From Thuidium tamariscinum (Eukaryota > Streptophyta > Bryopsida > Hypnales > Thuidiaceae), in NCBI GenBank assembly GCA_947034885.2, contig OX344752.2, positions 8,370,001-8,434,000 of the forward strand: a DNA stretch of 64,000 bases, in the 5' to 3' direction. This document shows, piece after piece, positions 47,063 through 57,400 of the stretch; within the stretch, counting starts at the first letter, position 1, and each line of letters begins with the position of its first letter. The position numbers were made by a program, and so were the translations under genes. Under the pieces are notes generated by a model. The model worked only from the letters and a program-made list of their open reading frames with translations, did no database searches and was not told where the DNA came from.

Positions 47063-49149
47063 ATGATGCGATTTCTGAGTTGTCGCAGGTGGACAAGACC
47101 AAGTACCTCAGCGGATCCCGAGTCCGCAGATAGACAGCGTCACAATGGTGCGGCTCTCCAGACGAGAGGTGCCGAGGATTCAGGAACTGAGTTCATGTCG
47201 ACCAAGGCGGATTCACTAGTGCACAGCAACGTCACCAATCCCTCAGGCTCAAATTTAAACGGGGTTGCGGATGCACCGACTTCGGACACGAGCTCCGTAT
47301 CTCAGAGGCCACGGAAGCGACGAATCGATTGGATCATAGGCTTAGATTTCGGCACCACGTTCTCTGGATTCGCGTACGCGAGTGCTTCAGGCGACACGCA
47401 GATCAACGTGCACTACAACTGGCCGCGGAGAGGAATCGAGAATATGTATTGCAAGACCTTGACAGGGTTGTTCTACCGCAAGGAGAAAGGGGGTAGCAAA
47501 TGGGAATGCTCGTCGTGGGGGTACCACGCGCGATCGGATTACGTGAACAATCGCAAACACGTGGATGCTGCCAGCAATACACTTTACTTGACGAAGTTCA
47601 AGTTGCTGCTGATGCGAGGCTTGAACGACCCGGCGTTGGCCGCGAGCATCCCTAAACCGCTCACAGCGATGTCGATTATCACGGATTACCTACGCCTCAT
47701 CGGGGAGTATGCGTTGGATCACATGCGGAACCACCACCTCAGGAACCACGGGTTTAGTAAAGACTTGGTGCAGTGGGTGGTGACGGTGCCTTCGATTTGG
47801 GACGAGAATGCCAAGCAGCAGATGAAGGTGTGCATGGTGGACGCTGGGTTGGTAGGGTTTGGAGGGATGGACGCAGTGAACGTGGTGCTGGAGCCCGAAG
47901 CGGCTGCGTTTCATTGCCACGAAATTCTGCGTCGGGATCGCAAGGAATTCTCGCTCAACACAGATGATAGGATTCTGGTTGCGGACGTCGGGGGTGGCAC
48001 CGTAGACATCGTGGTGCAGGAAATGATCGGGAACAGTCAGACGTTCCGGGTATGGCCAAATCCATTCATGACGCGTTTCGATTGTCACATTGAAAATGCT
48101 CATCCGAGTACTCTTGAAATGTTGTTGCTTGCTAACATTCATTTGCGAATGTAACGTTTCAGGTTCAGGAGATGACGGAAAGCTCCGGCGGGCTATGCGG
48201 GGGAACGTACGTCGATGCGTCGTTCATGAAATTCTTATCCCAAAAGATTCCGTGCTTGGACGCTTACTTGAATGAGCACCCGACCTACAAGACGCGTCTC
48301 CTGAAGGACTGCGAAGAAATCAAGTGCTCCTTCGGTCACGAAAGCGATACCGACACGAAGGACATCACTCTCCCGAACGACCTCGCCGCGCAATGGGAGG
48401 CTTACGAATCGTCTCGCGGCCGCACGCTGTCAAACTCCTCCGTGGTGGAGCTCACGCACCAGGACTTGACTTCCATTTTCGACCCCGTAGTGGACGAGAT
48501 TATTTCCCTCATCGCCGCGCAGGTGGCCCAAGTGTCGAACATCAAAGTGATGTTCGTGGTGGGTGGATTCGCAGACTCCCAGTACCTCAGGCAACGCATC
48601 CGCGAGCGCTTCGAAAGGGACATCGCGCATATTGTGAGCCCACCTAACCCCGGTAGCGCCATCGTGCAAGGCGCGGTCTCCCTGGGCCTCCACCCGGAAG
48701 CCATCGCGTCCCGCATCGCGAGGAGGACCTACGGCACGAGCTACACCCAACCGTTCGAGCACGGCCGCGACCCCCCAAGACTTTTGAGAGTCACGAGTGG
48801 AAAAGACTATTGTCACAACCGATTCGACGTGTTTGTACGCAAAGGCGACCGCGTGAACGTGGATATGAGCTTCACGAAGAAATACGCCCCGCTCACGAAG
48901 GAGCAGAAGGAAATGGTGTTCGACATCTGGAGCTCCTCGGACAAGGAGCCGCGCTACACAGCGGAGAGCGAGGGCGCCACGAAAGAAGGCACGTTTGCCG
49001 TGTCCTTGACGAACGCCACTGGCGATGAGTTGCCGCGTTTTGAGATGACGATGAGCTTGGGGCGTGGACACATTGAAGTGAGCGCGGTGGGCAATGTGTC
49101 GGAGTTCGGGGCGCGCAGACTCGTACTCCCTGTGAAATTCTGCAGCTAG
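47063..49149 (+). CDS. HSPA12-like Hsp70-superfamily protein D (2 exons)
   Basis: Exons 47063-48049 and 48163-49149 join in phase 0 to 657 residues. The start and splice sites correspond to gene C 15.58 kb upstream. The motif series is the same: basic RPRKRR patch, WIIGLDFGTTFSGFAYA, VQWVVTVPSIWDENAKQQMK, VADVGGGTVDIVVQE, SSGGLCGGTYVD, VMFVVGGFADSQYL, NPGSAIVQGAVSLG. From the phosphate-1 loop to the intron it differs from C at about 5 of 240 residues and the 113-nt intron is identical, yet the last 118 residues differ at 33 positions and the N-terminal 80 also vary. The second intron of gene A is absent. The role is inferred only at family level: an ATP-binding Hsp70-like protein without the canonical peptide-binding domain. 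Confidence 0.88.
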
Positions 49150-49690
49150 CTGATGTGCTTGGGTGCGTCATTTATCACCAAAGTTCACGAATTTATGTGC
49201 CTCCACATAGTAAAACTTCCACCAAATTGTCAATGGTACAAGAGGAAGACTACCACACTGTTCAATTTCAAGTTTTGGCACATTTAGCAGTGATTTGTCC
49301 ATGAGCTTCGGGCACGGACACATTGATCGGATTGCGCAATGTGTCGAGGCGGAAGCGCGCAGCCTCGTACTCCCTGTGAAATACTGTGACTAGGTTAGCT
49401 GAGGAGCTAGGGTGCGTCAGTCCTATGTTCTCACCAGCCAGCGTTCACACGTTGATCGTGTCGGTGGCTCCATTGAGTAATTTAACTTCCACCCAATTGT
49501 CAGTGGTTCAAGAGGATGAACACCAGACTGTGAAACCTGAAGTTTGAGCAGATTTAGCAGGGATCAAATCTGTCCGTGAGCTTCATGGAAATGAGTTGTA
49601 GACAACTTCAAGGGTCGCTAGAGCGCAGCCTCGTGCTTCCTGTGAAATACTACAGAGAGCTGAGGGTGCGCCAAAATTAATGGGGCTCAA
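49048..49690 (+). repeat. Three tandem copies of the gene D 3' end (two degenerate)
   Basis: Unit 1 is the true end of gene D (ATGAGCTTGGGGCGTGGACA, then CTCGTACTCCCTGTGAAATT, the stop and about 150 nt of flank). Unit 2 starts at 49,299 (ATGAGCTTCGGGCACGGACA..CTCGTACTCCCTGTGAAATA). Unit 3 starts near 49,576 (GTGAGCTTCATGG..CTCGTGCTTCCTGTGAAATA). The between-unit flanks also match (ACTTCCACC.AATTGTCA.TGG, CAAGAGGA, ATTTAGCAG). Units 2 and 3 are open only in patches and are not coding. Confidence 0.8.
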
Positions 49691-49996
49691 GTTTATGGAC
49701 TGGGCAACCGGACGAGGGTTGCGAGGCTGGAGTTGGCTATTGGATCCTGCAACCATGTAATCCAAACCTTCAAGACCTTCAAATCCTCAAGATCTCCACA
49801 AGTGCAGGGAAGATGGGGTTATCAGGTTATGACTCTAAACCACTTCCCTTTTTCCAGCTCTGTTGTGCCATGTTGCAATAACAGTGATAGGAGAGGGTTA
49901 TGTGGCTCAAAAATTTGGCTTGAATTTCGCAAAAGCTCTACAAAAAATTTCCAGTTACAAAAAGTAGGAATACCACATTGTTGATTCTACATTTTA
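49691..49996. other. Intergenic, nothing recognised
   Basis: Only short unsupported frames are present. Confidence 0.45.
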
Positions 49997-50164
49997 CTCC
50001 TTCCGTCCCAAAATGATCTTCCACTTGCTCAAAATGATCACTTCTTTTCCTGAAGATTCAGCGATTATATATCAACTTCCTTGAAACAGGTTGAAATAAC
50101 GTTATTTTCAGCCTTAATGTCAAGCATTTTGTAAAATAGGAAGATCATTTTGGGACAAAGGGAG
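49997..50164. mobile_element. Stowaway-like (Tc1/mariner) MITE
   Basis: It begins CTCCTTCCGTCCCAAAATGA after TA and ends TCATTTTGGGACAAAGGGAG. The CTCCNTCCGTCCCAAA terminus is typical of Stowaway MITEs of plants. The right-hand TA is displaced by two bases (GGAGTGGTA). Confidence 0.8.
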
Positions 50165-51407
50165 TGGTACATTTAGTAGTCTTTTTAGCCACGTGTAGAA
50201 ATCATAGGTGGGATTATTGGTTTTCAAACAAGCCTTATCAAGGTTGCATAAGAAAGCAATTCAAATTGCCAGTTCATTGGGTTGATTAGAATTCTGGCAA
50301 AGCTTAAGAACAACAAGATAAGAAACACCCGGTATTACATCTTCAGTTTTGCAATCTTGGCGACATTACTTTCTCGCTCATTTGAACAATGCCAGAGATC
50401 CAGAAAGTGTGTAGTTCTAACCTATCACAAATTAAATTCACAGTACATTTTAAATTTCGATGTTGTGTACATCTCCTGTCAAGTCAGAACAGCAGATACA
50501 AGAGAAGCTCCGGCAGTCTGCGGAGGTCGAATTACAAATATAACTGAAATAGTTTGCATTAAAGTACAGACACACTCAGAGAAGATCACCCTTCATCTCA
50601 AAGTGAAGCAGAGAAAGCAATAGCTCCACTTCCTTTGCGGAACCACAAGTGAGTAACCACATGGTTCTCCAAGGCTTATGGAAGGGAACAAAGATCCATT
50701 ACATATCCCTAGGCTTGTCTGGGTTCAGGGTTTTCTCTTTTTTTTCCTCCTGCACTTTTAAATTGAAGGATAATGAACTTTCAAAGGAACAGAGAATTGA
50801 AAAGAAGAGGGAACTTACATAGGTTGCCCATGTCGTTAAAAAGACATTAACTTCTACCAATAGAGGGAGTCAAACCTTAGGAATCCTTCTTTCCAATTTG
50901 CAGGTTTGTCACAAACTTGGGCACTACGCAGTCCGTCTTTCCCGAAGTTATCAAACCCCTTGCAGATCCAATGCAAGAACAACGTTGCTAGCTTCTCACC
51001 ACAAACTATAGTGAGTGAGGTGGCGCCGAAAGATTTGGGGTGCCGCCAAGAGTAGTGCGCACGCTACGAAGCTAATGACCTTGGTCACATAAATTCAAAA
51101 TTCCCACACTTGTCGATGGTGAGAAGCGACGCCTTCGCTCCTAAATATTGCGAGTTTTGGAACACAGACTTTCTAAAATCTCCTTCTTCTGTGAGCCAGC
51201 TCACCTCGTGAATGAAGGATCATGTACCTAACGTAAACACCTTGTTGAATAGAGCTGAATGTGGTTAGCTAATAACAATGCGCTGTACTGTACATACCTA
51301 GGTGAGCTCCAATCTGCAATCAGCCAGACTTTAAGTTTCTTCGTTCTCCCCAGAGCTTCCTACTTACTCCACTTGGGCGGCTGTTCTGTAATAATTTTGG
51401 TAGTAAT
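50165..51407. other. 3' flank of the O-fucosyltransferase-like gene
   Basis: It presumably contains the 3' UTR and terminator of the minus-strand gene. The 113-codon frame at 50,282-50,623 shows no motif and is not called. Confidence 0.45.
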
Positions 51408-54400
51408 TTACATTTCAGTCAAGTCTGGATGTTGACAAAGACAATCGGGAGTGGGATTGGTATAGAAAGCCTCTTCGGACCGGAAACGGTCTCGCCCTCT
51501 GGTTCCTTTCAGTGGCCCTTTGCGCTTTCGAGGTGCACCTTGCCTGCACAACAAACAAGTTTTATGTCTTGGCTTACTTGGTAGTCTAGGACACTAAACG
51601 ACTGTTGCTTCTAAATTTCACAAGAATTACACTATTTCAAAGAATTTCATTGAATTAACATCATAAAGAAAATTGATGACTTTTCTCTCGTTAACCCCTA
51701 AATGTCCGAGGCTTGTTTTGAGCTTCTTGGAATTTGCTCTAAATTGAGCAAAATGACAACATTTTGATAAGTTGTATCAATTTTTTTTGAATCGTAACCA
51801 TACAAATTCAAACTAGACATGTTAGAGATCACATAGGAAAAGAAAACACAACAATATCACTTATGGAGTGAAAGATTATATTGTTTGACCATGAGGGTGT
51901 TAAAACTGCAAAAGCAATGTAAAGTCTTTCTATCCTCTTTTCACAAGTCAAATCTGAAAAGTTGGTGACCAAAAACATATGAGCCTCTTTTCAAAAGTCA
52001 AAATTGAAAAGTTGGTGACCAAAAAAATGAGGTTAAAGGGCATGACATGCATAACTCCAATCAATTTATGGTTTCTCAAAATCTACTCTACAATTTTCGT
52101 AAATGAATTTTGAATGTGATTTTTTCTCCAAGATCTAGTGTATTTGAGGCTCATTTTTCAAGAGCTCTCAACACTACAAAAAGTCAAGATTGCAATGGGT
52201 ACCCTTGCACAAAATCTTGAATAGAAAAATCACTATCATTCATTTTCTACATCGTATTTTTGACACTGAAACTAGACTTCAAGAAGAACTTTCCAAAAAA
52301 ATTAACTACTAAACATACCAACTTGATTGGGTTTTATTTAACTTCAAAGTTTTGCAAACACCAGATTTTAGCGCCTTGGGCATTTAGGGGTTAATTAATG
52401 ATCATATGAAGACCTTCATATGCAGTTTTTGAAACAGTCTAATTTTCTTAAAAATCTTGTTAGTGATCTCTACAAACGGTGCCGATGGGATCGAGCGATG
52501 ACCATTAGTACCTGTTAAAGTGCATTTCAGTTATCTTTTCTCCAAGCTCCTGATTTTCTTGAAGAAGACCTTTGTCTAGTAGATCAAAAAGAGCCACCAG
52601 CTCCTTTCTGGTAAAGACCACCACACCAAAGACTCCGTCAGAGTAGACCATGAATTGTATTGGAATCACATTGCATGACACACGCAAGTATCAACTCTGA
52701 TCTGGTAAAGAAATGAAAATCATCCTCGATGCAGAAAAGCGTAAACCTATTAAAACTTCAAGGAAGAGACCCTTCGCTTCCTACGAATCCCACGAGCCTT
52801 TCACTAGGGAAATCTTGAATGCAAGTTTGCCCATGAATTGGGGGGCCTTGTAACACAAATATTCTTGTTACAGTGAGACTGTAGGACACCAAAGCCTCCC
52901 CATTCAAGAGTGTTATGATTCGTCGTAGGGTTTAAGGTCATCTACCCCCACTATCCTACAAATGCCAGTTTGGACAAAGGTTCTGACCTGTCAGGATTGA
53001 TGGTTTTGCGGTGACCTAAGAACCGACGATGACCTTCTACAGCTCGAGCCATGTTCCCAGAGTAGGACGGCACAAAGACATCGCTCTCCACAGAGACAAT
53101 GTAATCCAGAGCTGCCATTTGTGAGGAATGGTTCAGAAAGGGTGCCAGTTCCTCAGCACTTGCAATTGTTTCCTGCCAAACCAAGTCGGCAATTTGTGAG
53201 CAGACGCAGCAGATTCGTAATGCCATAAATGAGGTTCACCAATGTACGTCATTTCAAATAAAATTACGAGCATACTAAAGTATGTACACCTATGATTATC
53301 ACTAATTACAAATGAGCTTAGTTACTATAATTAAATATATGCTATTTTTATTAGGGCTTATTGGCAACTGAAAGAAGCTCCAACGCACTTTAGCATGCAT
53401 TATTTGGGTTCCATATGAGTGGGCCCTCATAGCTTTTCATGTTTTGATTGTGCATGCCTTGTATAATCAATATCTACAAAAAAAAAATGACGCATTTTGG
53501 TCCAAATGTAAGTGTTGCATTTTGAACAATGATGATTACACTCAGGTGCACTTACCTTACTAGACAAAAGAAAATTAAGCTCATGAGGACAAAAGTTAGC
53601 CCGAGTCCTCAGTTTTGCCTTACAGTGGTGGGTTTCTACATAATAAAAAAACTCGCATAATTACACCACTTGGAGCACAAGGACTTGGCTGACACTAATT
53701 TCAATTGTATGCGGTGGCTCATTCTCTTAGGAGTGAAGTTATGCATGCACGGTTCGCGTCACTCAAAATACATTGGTGGAATTACTAAAAATTTTAACGA
53801 AATAGAAATGAGCATAAACAAGAAAATGAAACGCATATTCACAGAAACAGAGGAGTTCAGTTTTTCTGTTAATTACCTTAGTCATTACATGTGGGAAGCG
53901 GGATAGAAAGCCAGACATTCGCTCCCTGCCACCGTAAATCTCTCCTGCTGCGATGTACACCCGCGTTGTCTCAGGGTAGCCAAGGGCTCTCAGAAACACG
54001 CCCACTTCTTTGGGAGTGAGAGGGCAAAAGCCCTTGCTTCTCTGTTCACTTGCATTGATCTTCTTTACCCTCCAATGCGGAGTATTCTCTCTGCGTCCAA
54101 AAATTTATGGTTATTAGGTTTGCTGCATATTAAAATCTTTGCTGCTTGAATCAACAATCATACATCTCAAGAAGTTTCACATGTGCATAGACGGTCATGC
54201 GGACCTCCAGGGAGGGATTTCAGTTCCATGTGTTCATTTGTGCACAATCCGAGGAGAATTTTGGTTTTGCATATTTACAAAATGTACTACGTGACAGAAA
54301 ATAGTTTACTGATATAAACTCTGAGAGGACCACAGGAGCATCATCCTCTTTGTGTGATGTACAGTACAGTCCAGTACAATTCAAGGACCTAACATATATA

Positions 54401-57400
54401 TTAACTGATACAATGTTAGTAGAGCATGCTCTATTTATCAAAAAGACACGAGATGGTTATGATTTATGAAAATCACAATTTTGGTGCTCTACATTGTAGC
54501 AATGTAAAAAATTTTCAAGGCCAGGAAACTAGGAGATGCAGGGGAACGGAAGGTACCGTATGGTGGTAAGCTCTTCAGCTTCTTCGTTTGTTAATCCGTA
54601 TGTGCAGCCACTGAAGGCCAGCATGTCCTTTTCGTACCGCAGATGCAAAGAAACATAAGGTCCAGCTGACCTCATTCTGTCCACAAGCACCTGCTCATAC
54701 AACCACACCACTCAGGCCTTCAAACTCGTCACACTGAATTTTCAAGGCAGAAGGCAATGTTGATGAAAGTGGCAATTTCCTCATTGCCAAAAATGAATGT
54801 GCACAAGCTGATGTTCCATTGATTACTAGGAGAGGTATAGATTTACTGAAATTGCACTTAATTTTGCTATTTTTACAGCAATCTACTACTTTAAGAAGGG
54901 TTTTTTTCAGTTAAAATCACATTTCTACAAAATCTTGAATGAACAATCAAGTAATTGCATATATATATATCTCTTCATTAATCAATCCATTTTTTGCAAT
55001 TTAGTGGTTGCCTTTTTTATCTGTCAGAGTTAAAATTAAGCATATACAAACCTTAAAGAACATAACAAAATTTACCAATAGAATGAAGTCATCATACTCT
55101 ACATGTTTGAACAATAGGAGAGGTTTCCAATGTTACTACAATTGAGTTATTTTAGCTTTCAAAGTGAACTTCTATTTGTAGCTTAGGGTTAAGTACTTCT
55201 TTCGTGTGTAATTCACAAACGAAATCTTCGTATGCTTCAGTTTTGTCAAATTATACCCACTAATTACCGAATATGGATTGCAGGGAATTGAACATTGTAT
55301 ACCTTCCCCAAGGCTTCAATGTGAGGAGCGAATCGGAGCGAATCGTAGTGCACCCTGCAGCGCAATTTCTGAATCTCGGGTGGAAGGTGGTTGTTTGCAA
55401 GGCGAGAGTCTGATTTTGCAGCTTTGATCACCTGCACAGCCAACTCGAAATTAGTGTTTGCAAAATGAGCTCTGGTCTCGCCTATGCGTTTTTTTGCTTC
55501 AGCTCAATTTCTGGAGGATTTTCAACTGTCTGAAGCAGACACAGGCACAGTCCTGAACTAGTACATGAGAATGAACATCAAATAAATGAACTAATTAGCT
55601 CAGCTTGTTCTATAATTTTGTATTATTTTAGTATACAAAAATACACATCTAGGCTTGATGTACTAGGTAACAAAATCTCAATGAAGATGGTATGATCTTG
55701 GATGACCCGATGGCGGAGCAAGAAAATCTCGCCCAAGACAGGAGGAACTAAAAGTTACTTAAAAAACAGAAACCGCAATAAGAGAAGGGGGTTATGGAGT
55801 AGAATGTAATCCCTTTTCTCATGTTTTCGGGTTTTTTTAGGGTTTAGGGTTTAGGGTTCCTCGTTCAAATGAAAGCAACATGTAGGAGAGGCTTATGTTC
55901 GCAAGATGTTGCCATAAACTGTACCTTATAGTTTTGCCAGAGGCGTCCGATTTCTTCCTCATAGTACCTCACATTGGACCAGCTTCGAAATGCCTTCATA
56001 ACTTTGCGTTCGATCTTCATAACCTTCGGGAGCTTCTTGACGACACGGACGTCATTTGCAAGGGATTTTATGAAGTAATCGACGTCAAAAATATCTGAAA
56101 AATTGCTGCATTCCGACAATAGAGAATGTGGAAACTCTTAGCCCTTAAGCTAAAACTAAATCAAGCCTGTTGCAGTGCAACAACACCCAAAAAAAAGGTT
56201 TCATGAAGCTGCAAGGTTTCTTCAGAAGATTTTCGGATGTCATTAGGGTTTAGCAAGAACAAATGACTGAATGATTGCACCGATGAGATGAAATCAAGAC
56301 ACATTGTGCATTTAATATTCAAAAAACATGAAGTCTGATTGCAAATCTTACCTGTTATCTTGCCAAAATGAACCCTGGTCTAATTCCGGAACCACAAGCG
56401 TGGCGTTGATTAATCGTGCAATTGCTACCATGTCACAAATCTGAAAAACACATTATGTTATAAAGCAGCATTAGGAGAAAACTTTTCAGATTTGGTCCCT
56501 CAGTTCCCAAGTAGCTGATTATCCATACATGCAATTATCACAACCTAGAGTTTTTCCAGCATTGCATCAGTTTTTTTCACATAGTAAACAAATACTCCCT
56601 TTGTCCCACTAAAAGCTTCCTACGTAGGCTGATTCACAGTGTTTGCAGGAAGAATTGGGGAAGCTTTTAGTGGGATAGAGGGAGTAACACATAAGCAGAA
56701 ACCACGGAAATGATGGAAAAAAACCCACATGACTAATTTGACTAGTTGTGGGTCTTTTGTGGTCATCATCATATGCAGGTCTATCTTGACCATACCATAT
56801 TTCTACTTGTGGTATTTGTCATCTTGCAAAATCAAAGTTCTTCAAGAGTTGTGCAATTATAAATATATGTCAAATGAGATATGCAATTTCCTTCATAAAA
56901 AAAAAGATGGGGACATTTATCATGTTCTTTATATTAACAATCAAACATAACAAATTGATAAAAGAAGAAATAGCCCAAGAAGAGTAAAGAATTCTTACTC
57001 CTGCTCTCATTTGGTTGAGTCCTCCATTGGTATTTACCATTAGATAACCTTGAGAAGGACCGGGACCTATACATATGAAAAAACAATGTTTAATTTCACC
57101 AAATATGTTGGTAATAATTCCATGACCCTTATGACTCTTCTGATGCTTGCAAGCAAGTCACACTCAAAAGAAACATAAACACAACACTTCTTAGCAAGTT
57201 GTCTAAAAGATAAGGTAACTATGTAGATCTATAATCATCACTAATTACAACTAAGCAAAGTTCCTATTATTAAACATAAACTACTTTCATCGAATCTAAT
57301 TGGCTATTGAAAGAAAATTATAACACATTTAGAATGCATTATTTGAACACTTTAGAAGACATTATTAGTTTAAATTATTATTTCTAAGTGTACCAAAAAA

